Notes: generated by a model from the sequence alone, not told the origin. A stretch of DNA of 51,047 nucleotides from Bacteroidota bacterium (GCA_013298545.1 JAAFIA010000008.1:39690-90736), one strand, 5' to 3'. Shown: positions 23,454 to 33,804, counted from the first letter of the stretch. Numbers and translations are program-made.

Positions 23454-25829
23454 ATGCATACAACGCTACATTCCCGCCTATTTTATTCGCTTTTGGCGAT
23501 AGCGTGTTTTCTTTCGCCTTTCTTACATGCGCAAGTGCCTACCAATCAGGATTGTTTAAATGCGATTCCGATTTGCCAGAATGTCTATTCGACACAGATT
23601 TCATATAGCGGTGAAGGCAATTACCCGAATGAAATCAACAACAATTCATCGTGTTTGGGTTCTGGGGAATTGAACGATGTTTGGTACACGTTTACAGTAC
23701 AGCAAAGCGGCAACTTGAATTTTTTGATTACTCCGAATAATAGTGCGGATGATTATGACTGGGCGGTTTATAACTTGACGAATAATAATTGCGCTGATAT
23801 TTTCACCAATCCGGGCCTTGAAGTCAGTTGCAATTTTTCTGCAACACCGGGCACTACGGGACCGAACGGAGGTTCGAATCAAAGTTCGCAAAATGCTGCG
23901 GGAACGCCATACAATCAGGTTGTTCCAGTTATTGCTGGTCAAACGTATGTGGTGAATGTGAGTAATTATTCGTCAACGCAATATGGCTATACGATTGATT
24001 TTGGGGCATCGACGGCGGTTATTTTTGATCAAACGCCACCAACCTTAGTTTCGATAAGTAATCCGGGATGTGGTTCAACAACGTTGACGTTTACCTTTTC
24101 CGAAAACATATTGTGCAATACAGTTCAACCAGCAGATTTTTCGATTACTGGGCCGGGCGGGCCTTATGTGGTTGTCTCGGTTTTCTCTGCGGCTTGTGCG
24201 GCGGGTGGAACGTATGACAATCAGTTTACGATTACGGTCAATCCGGCCATCAATCAGGCTGGCAATTTTCTTGCAAATCTTGTAGGGCCGGTTACGGATT
24301 TGTGTGGCAATATTTGCATTTTTCCGGCACAAATTCCATTTATTGTGGGTTCGTTTACTTATACGAATTTATCGACACCTGCCAGTTGTAACAGTTCAAA
24401 TGGAACGGCGACAGTTAACGTTATTGGAAATGGACCATTTTCGTATGTGTGGAATCCGAATGTGAGTAATACAAACAGCGCATCGAATTTGGCAGCTGGA
24501 ATTTATACGGTAACCATAACGGATCAAAGTACGGGTTGTACCTCGACCGACACGATTCATGTGAATGCAAACAATACGTTGCAGATGACAACATCGCCAA
24601 ACGACACCATTTGTCCTGGCGGAACGAGTACGATGAGTGTGAATATTGTGGGAGGCAATGGGCCTTACATTTATACGTGGAATCCGGTTTTGCCGAATCA
24701 GGCAAGTGTTACGGTTTCGCCTGCGGTAACAACAACTTATACCATTAGTGTAGTGGATGCAAACGGTTGCACGGGCGGGCCGTTGACGATTACGGTTGCG
24801 ATTTTACCGCCGTTGACCGTAAGTATTTTAGGTGTCAATTCGATTTGTGCGGGGGGAAGTGCGGCGTTGTCGGCAAGTGCGGCGGGGGGCGATGGAAGCT
24901 ATACATATATCTGGCAGCCGGGGAATTTGATTGGTCAAAATCAAAACGTTTCGCCTGCGGCTACAACCACTTATACCGTTACAGCTAGCGATGGTTGTAC
25001 ACAAACCGATTCAGATGTGTTTACCGTAAATGTAACGCAACTTCCTGTCTTGGCTTTTACGGCTGATACCACTTATGGCTGCTCGCCCTTGGCTGTCAAT
25101 TTCTCGATTGACACGACAGGTTTTGGGAATGGTACTTTCTTATGGGATTTTGACGATAATGGAGCAACATCTGCAAACGCCATACCATCGCATGTATTTA
25201 CGAGCGCGGGTTGTCACGATGTGAGTTTGACGGTTACTGTACCGCCCGGTTGTTCGGTTACACAAACGTATCCGTGTATGATTACAACTTTACCGCAACC
25301 AACAGCAGCATTTACAGCTACGCCGCCCTTTACAGACATTGAGGATCCGACCATTCGTTTTGACAATAACTCAGCAGGATTCAATGCGTTTGCATGGAAT
25401 TTTGGCGACAATAATTATTCTACTTCCGATCTTGATCCGATTCACACCTACGAATTGCCGGGCGTTTATCCGGTAGTGCTGATCGTTACGAATAATTACG
25501 GATGTTCTGACACAGCTTATCTAGACATTGTGGTAAATGATTTGCACACCTTTTATGTTCCCAATGCGTTTACGCCAAATGCAAACGGCAACAACGATTC
25601 GTTTGGCCCTGAGTACACCAATATTTTAGATAAAGACTACACCATGCGCATTTTCGATCGTTGGGGAAATTTGGTTTTTGAAGGAAAAAACCCTGCGGAG
25701 CGTTGGAATGGTGGATTTCGGAATGTGGGTGAGCCGGTTTTGCAAGATGTATATGTCTATGTGATCGAATACACGGATAATATGTATGTGCGGCATACTG
25801 TGCGGGGGCATGTGAGTGTCATTCGATAG
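23454..25829 (+). CDS. T9SS type B secreted protein with PKD domains
   Basis: This is a 791-aa secreted protein. A signal peptide ends at about residue 26 (LSPFLHAQ). The N-terminal beta domain (about 30-180) has the SGELNDVWYTFTVQ pattern, followed by an Ig-like domain (PTLVSISNPGCGSTTLTFTFSE), SprB-type repeats (GIYTVTITDQSTGC), and two PKD domains (FLWDFDDNGA, FAWNFGDNNY). The C-terminal ~90 residues are the CHU_C type B sorting domain (YVPNAFTPNANGNNDSFGPE, then MRIFDRWGNLVFEG and a final VRGHVSVIR). Type IX secretion should export and attach it to the surface; an adhesion or gliding role is possible. No PorP/SprF-type gene is adjacent. Confidence 0.9.
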   Translation: MHTTLHSRLFYSLLAIACFLSPFLHAQVPTNQDCLNAIPICQNVYSTQISYSGEGNYPNEINNNSSCLGSGELNDVWYTFTVQQSGNLNFLITPNNSADDYDWAVYNLTNNNCADIFTNPGLEVSCNFSATPGTTGPNGGSNQSSQNAAGTPYNQVVPVIAGQTYVVNVSNYSSTQYGYTIDFGASTAVIFDQTPPTLVSISNPGCGSTTLTFTFSENILCNTVQPADFSITGPGGPYVVVSVFSAACAAGGTYDNQFTITVNPAINQAGNFLANLVGPVTDLCGNICIFPAQIPFIVGSFTYTNLSTPASCNSSNGTATVNVIGNGPFSYVWNPNVSNTNSASNLAAGIYTVTITDQSTGCTSTDTIHVNANNTLQMTTSPNDTICPGGTSTMSVNIVGGNGPYIYTWNPVLPNQASVTVSPAVTTTYTISVVDANGCTGGPLTITVAILPPLTVSILGVNSICAGGSAALSASAAGGDGSYTYIWQPGNLIGQNQNVSPAATTTYTVTASDGCTQTDSDVFTVNVTQLPVLAFTADTTYGCSPLAVNFSIDTTGFGNGTFLWDFDDNGATSANAIPSHVFTSAGCHDVSLTVTVPPGCSVTQTYPCMITTLPQPTAAFTATPPFTDIEDPTIRFDNNSAGFNAFAWNFGDNNYSTSDLDPIHTYELPGVYPVVLIVTNNYGCSDTAYLDIVVNDLHTFYVPNAFTPNANGNNDSFGPEYTNILDKDYTMRIFDRWGNLVFEGKNPAERWNGGFRNVGEPVLQDVYVYVIEYTDNMYVRHTVRGHVSVIR

Positions 25830-25920
25830 GACTTCTGTAAAATTTGAAAATCGGAGTCTCTTTTTTTTATTTCGTATTTAGTCTGATAATTGTATCTTAG
25901 TCAACTAATTTTTTGGCTAC

Positions 25921-27579
25921 ATGAAACAGACTTACAAAAATCTTCTTACGCTTCTTCTCGGAAGCGCAACAGCACTTACATTGAGTGCCCAAATCCCACA
26001 AGTATGGGCGCAACGTTACAATGCTCCACCAGATAATGCTGACGCTTCGCGTTCGATTGGTGTTGATGCGGCTGGTAATGTATATGTTACCGGAAGTGGG
26101 TTTAACAACAACGGAAATCTTGATGTGATTACCATCAAATACAGCCCTGCCGGAATACCGCTTTGGGTAAACAATTTTGATGGTGGTGTAAACGACAATG
26201 ATGAAGGACAAAGCATAGCGGTTGATGCGGCTGGAACAGTTTATGTAACTGGCTATTCTCGTGGCAGCGGTACAGCACAAGATGTACTCACGCTAAAATA
26301 CGATACACAAGGAAATTTACTCTGGTCATCGACTTACAATGGTGCAGGAAATGGCTGGGATCAAGGCCGTTCGGTTGATTTCGATAACAGTGGCAATGTG
26401 TATGTAGCTGGATTTATTGCAACACCGAATTTCACAAACGATATGGTTACGGTGAAATATAACAGTGCTGGCGTTCAGCAATGGGCAACTGTTTATAACG
26501 GAACTGGAAATGGTACGGATGAGGCTCTGGAACTCGTTGTAAGCAAAGCATCGGGCGATGTCTTTGTTGCAGGTTTTACAGAAATCACAAACGCACCGCT
26601 CAACAACAATACCCTTGTTGTGAAATACAACAACGCTGGTGTTCAACAATGGCTGCAAACATACAATGGCCCAAGTAATGAGAATGATTATGGTAAAGCC
26701 ATTGCGCTCGACAAATTTGGCAATATCATCATTACCGGATATAGTTTTGAAACAAACAATTGGTTTGATATTGTAACCATCAAATACAATGGAAATGGTG
26801 TGCAGCAATGGGCTACACGTTACAATTATGGCCCAAATCGCTACGACGAATCGCAGGATATTGTTGCTGACACATTGGGCAATGTATATGTAACCGGACA
26901 AAGCCAAGCAACAGGAAACAACAGTACACCTCCTGATTATGTTACCATTAAATACAACAGTGGTGGTACGCAACAATGGGCAAGCCGCTACAACGGACCT
27001 TCAAACGACGACGATCGTGCTGTTGCTATTGCTATTGACGATTCACTCAACGTTTATGCAACAGGGTTTAGTAAAGGAATGGTTGCAACGGGTGTTGATT
27101 ATGCAACTGTAAAATACAACAGTGCAGGTGTACAACAATGGGTTGTTCGGTACAACAATGCCTCGGCTAATGGCCTCGATCAGGCCAATGCGATAGCGGT
27201 AAAAAATGGCGATGTGTATGTAACTGGAAACAGTGCTAATAATACCAATGAAGACTATTTAACCATCCGTTATAGCTATCAAGCTGTCGGAATTTTTGAA
27301 ATTCCGGGGTATGCTGTTCATCTCAATTTATACCCAAATCCGGCACCCGAAGTTGTCAATATCCAACTCGATGGTCTTGAGCAAACCGATGGTGTTCAGG
27401 TTGAAATCACCGATGCAACAGGTCGTCTTGTTAAAACTGTTCAACCAAATACGTTTGGAGGAACGGCACCAACGTTAGTGAGTTTCAATACGGATATTCT
27501 GGCAAAAGGCATTTATGTTGTTTCTGTAAAATCGGCCAGTGGAACTATTCTTGGTCAATCAAAATTAGTGATCGAATAA
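25921..27579 (+). CDS. T9SS type A secreted beta-propeller-repeat protein
   Basis: This is a 552-aa secreted protein. A signal peptide (about residues 1-23, ending LSAQ) precedes a long run of about eight SBBP-like repeats of ~50 residues, each with a SIGVDAAGNVYVTG, DVITIKYNSAGVQQWATRYNG type pattern, predicted to form one or two beta-propellers. The C-terminal ~85 residues are a type A sorting domain (VHLNLYPNPAPEVVNIQLD, then DATGRLV and KGIYVVSV). The type IX system should export it. The repeats are similar enough at DNA level that copy number could vary. It is followed by a strong terminator and stands as its own unit. Confidence 0.9.
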   Translation: MKQTYKNLLTLLLGSATALTLSAQIPQVWAQRYNAPPDNADASRSIGVDAAGNVYVTGSGFNNNGNLDVITIKYSPAGIPLWVNNFDGGVNDNDEGQSIAVDAAGTVYVTGYSRGSGTAQDVLTLKYDTQGNLLWSSTYNGAGNGWDQGRSVDFDNSGNVYVAGFIATPNFTNDMVTVKYNSAGVQQWATVYNGTGNGTDEALELVVSKASGDVFVAGFTEITNAPLNNNTLVVKYNNAGVQQWLQTYNGPSNENDYGKAIALDKFGNIIITGYSFETNNWFDIVTIKYNGNGVQQWATRYNYGPNRYDESQDIVADTLGNVYVTGQSQATGNNSTPPDYVTIKYNSGGTQQWASRYNGPSNDDDRAVAIAIDDSLNVYATGFSKGMVATGVDYATVKYNSAGVQQWVVRYNNASANGLDQANAIAVKNGDVYVTGNSANNTNEDYLTIRYSYQAVGIFEIPGYAVHLNLYPNPAPEVVNIQLDGLEQTDGVQVEITDATGRLVKTVQPNTFGGTAPTLVSFNTDILAKGIYVVSVKSASGTILGQSKLVIE

Positions 27580-27600
27580 TTATTTTTTATTTACCGTACA

Positions 27601-27634
27601 AAAATAATGGGGCAATATTGCCCCATTATTTTTT
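27601..27634 (+). terminator. intrinsic terminator
   Basis: A perfect 15-bp inverted repeat (27601-27615 with 27618-27632) centred on a 2-nt gap continues into T residues. It ends the beta-propeller protein transcript just upstream of the next gene's promoter. Confidence 0.85.
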
Positions 27635-27639
27635 AAGAC

Positions 27640-27669
27640 TTGTATGAATCACTTTTTTTTGTATGTTTG
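27640..27669 (+). promoter_or_regulatory. Bacteroidota-type promoter of the large type B gene
   Basis: TTG (27640-27642) and TATGTTTG (27662-27669) are 19 bp apart, a close fit to the consensus. The ATG used is at 27717, giving a leader of about 45 nt. Confidence 0.7.
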
Positions 27670-27716
27670 TTTTTGGCAAATTAGAATTGAAATACATCTT
27701 TAAAAACACTCAACCG

Positions 27717-30700
27717 ATGAAGAAGCATTTACTCCCCCTGCTTTTCTTCGTCTTAGCTACAATCAGCAATACTGCGGTTGCTCAAACCACAGTATGTAAC
27801 CTGAATGCTGGCCCGGACCAAACCATTTGCGCCCCCAACTGTGCAACGCTGACTGCTACGTTTACACCAACGTTTCAGACAACGTCTTATACGCAAGCGC
27901 AAATTCCCTATGCCCCAGATCCTTTCAACGTAGGAACAAACGTTCCGCTATTTGATGATCAGTGGTCGCAATCCATTCCGCTACCATTTACGTTTTGCTT
28001 TTATGGGCAAGCGTATAACAACTGTTTCATTGGCTCTAATGGAGTTGTTACGTTCAATCCAGCTACCCCTCCAGGTGGCTACTGCACGTGGCCGATTCCA
28101 AACACACCCGTTCCTACAAACGTTGCAGGAACTCCGGTCAATTGTGTTATGGGTCCGTGGCAGGATTTGAATCCGGGCGTTGGTGGAAGCGTTCGCTACA
28201 CCACTTATGGAGTAGCACCTTGCCGTCGTTTTGTGGTGAGTTGGTTCAACGTTCCTATGTATTCTTGCGGAACACCGTTGACCCAACAAATTACGCTTTA
28301 CGAAACTACCAACATCATTGAAAACTACATTCAAACAAAAGCAATTTGTGCATGGAATGGCGGTAAAGCAATTCAAGCCATTCAAAACCAACCTGCAAAC
28401 ACAGCTACCGTTATTCCTGGTCGTAATACACCAACCCAATGGGCTGTAAACAATGAAGGTCGTCGCTACTCGCCAGCCGGAGCTCCAACCTCCACCGTAC
28501 AATGGACTCCAGGCCCAATCAATGGTAACCCTGCGGTTGTTTGTCCAAACGTAACAACGACATACACCTGCACCGTTACTTATACCAATTGCAATAACAC
28601 AACAGTTGTTCGTACAGATGCTGTTGTTGTAAACGTTAGTTCCCTTGTTGCGAATGCTGGTCCTGACCAAAACGTATGTTTTGGCGGTTGTGCCACATTA
28701 ACGGCCAATGCCCCAGGAGCAACAAGTTATTCTTGGGTAACAATACCCGGCAATATTAATGTTGGAAACACGCAAACAATTAATCCTTGTCCGCTGGTTA
28801 CTACAACATACGTCGTAACTGCCACGGACGCTAGTAACTGTTCGGGGAGGGACACCGTTGTTGTAAACATATTTACGATGAATACAGCGAGTGCTGGTCT
28901 TGACGATACTATCTGTTCGGGATCATGTGCTACATTAAATGCATCTGGTGGTGTTTCTTACCTATGGAATGCTGATCCATCGTTTGTTGGTCCAATCAAT
29001 ATCCCGAACCCACAAGCATGCCCACTCGTTACAACCTCTTATGTTGTAACTGTAACCGATGCCAATGGCTGTGTGGGTACCGATACGGTTACTATTTATG
29101 TTGCGCCTGTTCCACTTAGTGTTAACGTTGTTGGAACTGATGCGTTATGTAATGGTGCTTGTAATGGAAGCGCGACGGCAACTGGCGCGGGGGGATGGCC
29201 ACCATATAGTTATTCTTGGTCAAATGCTGCTGTAGGAAATATTGCCAATGGACTTTGTGTTGGGCAATATACTGTTACGATAACGGATAATATCGGTTGT
29301 ACGGCAACGGGAACAGTAACAATTAGTGAACCTACCGCCGTTGTAACAACAGCAACAAACATCGCCACAGCAAACTGCGGACAAAACGATGGCTCTGTAA
29401 CCATCAGCATTACTGGTGGCACCCCGAATTACACCATTTTATGGCCTTCGGGAAATACCAATAACTTAACTGAAACAAATTTACCTCCCGGACAGGTTTG
29501 TGTCATTGTTTCAGACGCAAACGGTTGCAGCGATACACTTTGCGTAAACGTTCCAAATACACCGGGTGCGGTTGTAAGTGTCGTCGATTCTTCGATGGTT
29601 ACTTGTAACAATGCGTGCGACGGATGGGCCGTGGCGGCTGCTCAAGGTGGAACAGGTCCTTATGTTTACACTTGGTACAATCCTGTTCAAGTAAATGATA
29701 CCGCACTTAATTTATGTATTGGTACATATACTGTTGTGATGGTCGATGCAAATGGATGTCTTGACTCTGCAACTGTTACCATTACACAACCTAACGCTTT
29801 ACAATTGCAAAACGTAACAGGTACCGCAACCATTTGTATCGGTCAATCAACATCGTTGAGTGCAGCGGCTATTGGCGGCTCTCCAAACTACAATTTTGTT
29901 TGGACAGACGGAAACAATATTTGGAACGCTGCTACATGCAACGTCTCGCCAACAGTAACCACTACTTATTCGGTTAGTGTTGTAGATGCCAATAATTGTA
30001 CGGCTGCTATTCAGACTGTAGTTGTAACCGTAAATCCACCACTGCAAGTAACAGCCATGGCAAACACAACCGTTTGTCAAGGCGCACAGATTCAACTTAC
30101 ATCAAATGGTAGCGGTGGCGACGGAAACCTCACTTATACTTGGTTAGCACCCGTCAACTCAAACGGTCAGAATGTAAATGTTACTGTAAATAATACACAA
30201 ACCTATACGGTTGTTCTTACGGACGGTTGTGGAACTCCTGCGGATTCGGCAACGGTAACAATTACCGTAAATCCAGCTCCTGTTGTTACTTTTGCGGCGA
30301 CGAGTGTTACTTCTGGTTGCGAAGATTTGTGCGTGTCCTTTATCAACAACACACCCAATACGGCATCCATTTCATGGGTATTTGGAAACAACCTTGGGTC
30401 GTCTCAATTAAACAATCCAACATTCTGCTTTACGGATCCTGGTACTTATGATGTAACAGCAACGGTTGTAGATAATATTGGCTGTGTAGGAACAACTACT
30501 TTAACAAACCTTGTTACGGTATGGCCGTTGCCTGTAGCTGATTTCAGTGCAACACCACAACCAACATCATTGTTAAATTCAGCGATCACATTTACAGATC
30601 AATCAATTGGTGCTGTTTCGTGGGTATGGAGTTTTGGTGCTGACTCGGCAACATCTTTGCTGCAAAACCCAACCTATACTTATCAAGATACAGGATCGTT

Positions 30701-31061
30701 CAATGCTACACTCATTGTAACAAATCAATACGGATGTATGGATAGTACCAACAAGGAGATTATTATCCTTGAAGATTATGCCATCTACATTCCAAATACA
30801 TTTACGCCAAATGCCGATGGTATCAACGATCTTTTCTTCCCACAAGGAATTGGCATCAATCCTGACAACTACGAAATGTGGATTTTCGACCGTTGGGGCA
30901 ATCTAATTTACAAAACCAATACATGGCCAGGCGGCTGGGATGGAACGGTTCAGGGAACTGGACGACTTTGCCAGATTGATACATACGTTTGGAAAATTGT
31001 TACGACAAATCCAGAAGGATTACGCCAACAATACGTTGGTCACGTAAACGTCGTTCGATAA
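27717..31061 (+). CDS. large T9SS type B secreted protein with SprB-like repeats and PKD domains
   Basis: This is a 1114-aa secreted protein. I chose ATG 27717 because MKKHLLPLLFFVLATISNTAVAQ is a clean signal peptide; an earlier in-frame ATG sits beside the -7 box. The N-terminal domain (about 25-260) contains the SIPLPFTFCFYGQAYNNCFIGSNGVVTF signature of nidogen-like surface proteins. Next come cysteine-rich Ig-like modules (AGPDQNVCFGGCATLTA, AGLDDTICSGSCATLNA), then SprB repeats (CNGSATATGAGGWPPYSYSW), two PKD domains (ISWVFGNNLG, SWVWSFGADS), and the CHU_C type B terminus (YIPNTFTPNADGINDLFFP, MWIFDRWGNLIYK, VGHVNVVR). Probably a surface adhesin. Confidence 0.9.
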   Translation: MKKHLLPLLFFVLATISNTAVAQTTVCNLNAGPDQTICAPNCATLTATFTPTFQTTSYTQAQIPYAPDPFNVGTNVPLFDDQWSQSIPLPFTFCFYGQAYNNCFIGSNGVVTFNPATPPGGYCTWPIPNTPVPTNVAGTPVNCVMGPWQDLNPGVGGSVRYTTYGVAPCRRFVVSWFNVPMYSCGTPLTQQITLYETTNIIENYIQTKAICAWNGGKAIQAIQNQPANTATVIPGRNTPTQWAVNNEGRRYSPAGAPTSTVQWTPGPINGNPAVVCPNVTTTYTCTVTYTNCNNTTVVRTDAVVVNVSSLVANAGPDQNVCFGGCATLTANAPGATSYSWVTIPGNINVGNTQTINPCPLVTTTYVVTATDASNCSGRDTVVVNIFTMNTASAGLDDTICSGSCATLNASGGVSYLWNADPSFVGPINIPNPQACPLVTTSYVVTVTDANGCVGTDTVTIYVAPVPLSVNVVGTDALCNGACNGSATATGAGGWPPYSYSWSNAAVGNIANGLCVGQYTVTITDNIGCTATGTVTISEPTAVVTTATNIATANCGQNDGSVTISITGGTPNYTILWPSGNTNNLTETNLPPGQVCVIVSDANGCSDTLCVNVPNTPGAVVSVVDSSMVTCNNACDGWAVAAAQGGTGPYVYTWYNPVQVNDTALNLCIGTYTVVMVDANGCLDSATVTITQPNALQLQNVTGTATICIGQSTSLSAAAIGGSPNYNFVWTDGNNIWNAATCNVSPTVTTTYSVSVVDANNCTAAIQTVVVTVNPPLQVTAMANTTVCQGAQIQLTSNGSGGDGNLTYTWLAPVNSNGQNVNVTVNNTQTYTVVLTDGCGTPADSATVTITVNPAPVVTFAATSVTSGCEDLCVSFINNTPNTASISWVFGNNLGSSQLNNPTFCFTDPGTYDVTATVVDNIGCVGTTTLTNLVTVWPLPVADFSATPQPTSLLNSAITFTDQSIGAVSWVWSFGADSATSLLQNPTYTYQDTGSFNATLIVTNQYGCMDSTNKEIIILEDYAIYIPNTFTPNADGINDLFFPQGIGINPDNYEMWIFDRWGNLIYKTNTWPGGWDGTVQGTGRLCQIDTYVWKIVTTNPEGLRQQYVGHVNVVR

Positions 31062-31080
31062 TCATTTTATAGGATATACT

Positions 31081-31116
31081 AAAACGAGGCGTTCGTATGC
31101 GAACGCCTCGTTTTTT
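31081..31116 (+). terminator. intrinsic terminator of the large type B gene
   Basis: A perfect 15-bp stem (31081-31095 with 31100-31114) with a TATG loop runs into six T residues. Confidence 0.92.
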
Positions 31117-31151
31117 ATCTATTACATGTGAGTTTCTAGCTCAAAACAAGA

Positions 31152-31182
31152 TTTGTTAAAGTTGATTATTCGTTTATCTTTG
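31152..31182 (+). promoter_or_regulatory. Bacteroidota-type promoter of the collagen-like gene
   Basis: TTTG (31152-31155), a 19-bp spacer and TATCTTTG (31175-31182) give the best-matching promoter in the window. The ATG at 31205 follows after a ~18-nt leader. Confidence 0.75.
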
Positions 31183-31204
31183 GCTCAACTCTATGTGTAC
31201 AGAT

Positions 31205-33700
31205 ATGCGAAAAATCTACAAAAAACTTGCTATTGTTTTTGTCTTGATGGCTTCATCTGCTTTGAGCTTGGTGGCACAGACAAACAATGTTGGTATTGGA
31301 ACCAATACGCCTGATAATTCTGCACTACTCGAAATGCAATCAAGCACCAAGGGTGTCTTGGTGCCGCGTATGACTGCTGTACAGCGCATCGCTATTGTTG
31401 CGCCTGCAAATGCCTTGTTGGTGTATGATACCGATTCTGCTTGCTTTTTTTATTGGAATACGATTTCATGGGTGTCGCTTTGCAATGCAGGCGGAGTTGG
31501 CCCCGCAGGACCGACTGGTCCCACTGGTTTAAATGGTGCATCTGGTACTAATGGAACAAATGGCCTCAACGGTATAAATTGCTGGGATTTGAATGGCGAT
31601 GGCATTCAAGATCCGGCTGAAGATATGAATGGTGATAATGCTTGGAATGCCCTCGATTGTGTTGGGGCTACAGGTGCGGCGGGTGCAAATGGAGCTACAG
31701 GTGCAGCAGGCCCTGCGGGTGCGAATGGCGCTACGGGCGCAGTTGGCCCTACTGGTGCAGCGGGTGCGAATGGCGCGACAGGTGCAACGGGACCAACTGG
31801 ATTAACTGGTGCAAATGGTGTTACGGGACCAATTGGACCAACAGGTGCAACAGGTGCAAACGGAATCAATGGTGCTACTGGACCAACAGGGCCGACAGGC
31901 TTTGGCATTGGGCCGACAGGACCAACCGGACCAAATGGTGCTACGGGTCCAGCGGGTGCGAATGGTGCTACGGGTGCGGCAGGGCCAACAGGCGCGGCGG
32001 GTGCGAATGGTGCTACGGGCGCAGCAGGGCCAACAGGTGCAGCGGGTGTGAATGGTGCTACGGGCGCAGCAGGGCCAACAGGTGCAGCAGGGCCAACAGG
32101 TGCAGCGGGTGCTAATGGCGCTACGGGCGCAGCAGGCGCAACAGGTGCAGTAGGTGCTAATGGCGCTACGGGCGCAGCAGGCCCAACAGGTGCGGCGGGA
32201 GCGGCAGGTGCGACGGGTCCAACAGGACCAACATGGACGTTGACAACACCAACACTAAATGCTAACGGAACAATTACCATCAACGGAACCGCGGGTTCTG
32301 GTGGACCAGTAACAACAACAACACAAGCGTGGATTTGTGCTCCAAATACTGCTGGAACTAATTCCCTCTTAGCTACGGGTTTTCTCGGTACTTCCTCAAA
32401 TAATCATATAGATCTTGTCTCGAATAATATTGTTCGTGGACGGCTTTCAAATCTTGGTGAGTTCTTTATTGGCGCAACCAATACCGTTATTGCAGGCGAC
32501 TTGATGAATGGCGTTGGTAACGCAACATTCCCTTGGGCGATCAACGGCTATACGAGTTTTAATGGTGGTGGCGTTTATGGTTCTGTTCAATCTGGTACAA
32601 CCAATTTCTCTGCGATTGAAGGGGCTTACATTGGTACAGGTAATGGTTCCGGTGTTTATGGAAATAATCAAGGAACTGGAACTGGTGCAGGAGTAACAGG
32701 TAACTATGTTGGACCAGCAACTGCTGCGACAAATCCAATTGGTGTTTCAGGTTATTCTGATCCTTCTACGGCTGGCAATGGCCGTATTGGCGTGATGGGT
32801 GATTATGATGATGTTGCTCATTTTGGTATCGGTGTGATTGGTTTGAGCTTGGGTGGTGGTATTCCGATTGGAAACCTTGATATTGGTGTTGTGGGCTGGC
32901 GTACCAACAATGCCAACTATTCGGGTTATTTTAACGGTAACCACGTTATTGCAAACGGTACAAAATCTGCATCCGTAGGAACGAGCCAAGGCAATCAACT
33001 TTTGTATGTTACTGAAACGCCAGAAGTTTGGTTTGAAGATATTGGTATGGGGCAATTGGTGAATGGCCGTGCGACCATCAACCTCGATCCACTCTTTTTA
33101 GAAACGGTTCTGATTGATGACGAGCATCCGATGCAGGTTTTCATTCAGGTACAAGGCGAGTGCAACGATGTATTTGTTATTCCTGGCAAGACAAGTTTTG
33201 AAGTGGTGGAAAAAGGTGGTGGAAATTCCAACATCAAATTTTCTTACCGGATTATGGCCAAGCGTTTGCATTTTGCTGATCATCGTTTTGGAAACGATCC
33301 GGTTTGGGGACCTGGCGATACCCGTCAATACAATTCTGATGCAAAACCGCGTCCAATTGATTACTATCAAGGATTGCAAATGGATGCACAAGAAAAAGCA
33401 AATCCAACAGCACCAACTTACCCAGCAGGGCTTATTGCTCCAGCTACGGCACCGCAAAATGCAGCCCGCGACATCAATGACACTAACCCAACTAATGGCA
33501 CACAGCAAGCGGCACCACAGCAAGCCAATGGTGGTACAACAGTTGCGAATGATACGCAACAACAATTGCAATCGTTGCAACAACAAATGATTTTGCAACA
33601 ACAGCAAATGCAGCAACAGCAACAACTTATTCAGCAACAGCAATTGCAAATTTTACAGTTGCAACAACAAGCTGCACCGTCTGGTCAAAAGCCGCAATAA
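31205..33700 (+). CDS. collagen-like (Gly-X-Thr) surface protein with EF-hand-like insert and Gln-rich C-terminus
   Basis: This is a ~831-aa exported protein. Start 31205 gives a normal signal peptide ([25 protein letters not shown]). An N-terminal ~75-residue segment ([29 protein letters not shown], a phrase common in Bacteroidota surface proteins) is followed by a Gly-X-Y region (about residues 95-345) rich in GPTG, GATG, GANG and GAAG. Near its start it is broken by a Cys-flanked DxNxDGxxDxxE calcium-loop-like insert (31580-31660). A C-terminal ~120-residue domain ([20 protein letters not shown]) then precedes a Gln-rich tail likely to form a coiled coil. Trimeric collagen helices are expected. 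No T9SS terminus seen. Confidence 0.88.
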   Translation: MRKIYKKLAIVFVLMASSALSLVAQTNNVGIGTNTPDNSALLEMQSSTKGVLVPRMTAVQRIAIVAPANALLVYDTDSACFFYWNTISWVSLCNAGGVGPAGPTGPTGLNGASGTNGTNGLNGINCWDLNGDGIQDPAEDMNGDNAWNALDCVGATGAAGANGATGAAGPAGANGATGAVGPTGAAGANGATGATGPTGLTGANGVTGPIGPTGATGANGINGATGPTGPTGFGIGPTGPTGPNGATGPAGANGATGAAGPTGAAGANGATGAAGPTGAAGVNGATGAAGPTGAAGPTGAAGANGATGAAGATGAVGANGATGAAGPTGAAGAAGATGPTGPTWTLTTPTLNANGTITINGTAGSGGPVTTTTQAWICAPNTAGTNSLLATGFLGTSSNNHIDLVSNNIVRGRLSNLGEFFIGATNTVIAGDLMNGVGNATFPWAINGYTSFNGGGVYGSVQSGTTNFSAIEGAYIGTGNGSGVYGNNQGTGTGAGVTGNYVGPATAATNPIGVSGYSDPSTAGNGRIGVMGDYDDVAHFGIGVIGLSLGGGIPIGNLDIGVVGWRTNNANYSGYFNGNHVIANGTKSASVGTSQGNQLLYVTETPEVWFEDIGMGQLVNGRATINLDPLFLETVLIDDEHPMQVFIQVQGECNDVFVIPGKTSFEVVEKGGGNSNIKFSYRIMAKRLHFADHRFGNDPVWGPGDTRQYNSDAKPRPIDYYQGLQMDAQEKANPTAPTYPAGLIAPATAPQNAARDINDTNPTNGTQQAAPQQANGGTTVANDTQQQLQSLQQQMILQQQQMQQQQQLIQQQQLQILQLQQQAAPSGQKPQ
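31660..32232 (+). repeat. tandem-like DNA repeats encoding collagen triplets
   Basis: The Gly-X-Y region is built from near-identical 9-bp and longer units (GGTGCxGCxGG, GCTACGGGCGC, CCAACAGGTGCx). It lies inside the collagen-like gene, in frame, with no stop on plus. Repeat number may change by recombination without frameshift because units are multiples of 9 bp. Confidence 0.8.
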
Positions 33701-33710
33701 GAGCCTATTT

Positions 33711-33742
33711 AAAATTTATCCCGAAGCATCGGGACAAATTTT
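33711..33742 (+). terminator. hairpin downstream of the collagen-like gene
   Basis: Inverted repeats aaaattt(a)tcccga (33711-33724) and tcggga(c)aaatttt (33729-33742) flank a 4-nt loop with one mismatch. It lacks a T-run and is followed 30 bp on by a stronger terminator. Confidence 0.55.
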
Positions 33743-33771
33743 AACAGACTCTAAGTTTAGATTCTTTTTTT

Positions 33772-33804
33772 AAAACGCTCCGAAAATTTCGGGGCGTTTT
33801 TTTT
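33772..33804 (+). terminator. intrinsic terminator of the collagen-like gene
   Basis: The stem AAAACGC(T)CCGA... pairs with ...TCGG(G)GCGTTTT (33772-33800), with a short loop, followed by eight T residues. It is the second of two hairpins after the gene. Confidence 0.85.

Noticed and set aside
23871-23890. GGTTCGAATC-like text resembling a tRNA T-arm.
   Set aside because: Lies inside the T9SS gene frame; no acceptor stem or anticodon arm around it.
31606-32283. 225-aa minus-strand frame rich in Pro-Val-Ala-Pro.
   Set aside because: Antisense of the collagen-like triplet repeats; the plus strand encodes a signal peptide, flanking domains and has a good promoter.
33098-33649. 183-aa minus-strand frame with Leu-rich start.
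   Set aside because: Antisense of the Gln-rich coiled-coil tail (CAA codons read as TTG); no promoter or family features.
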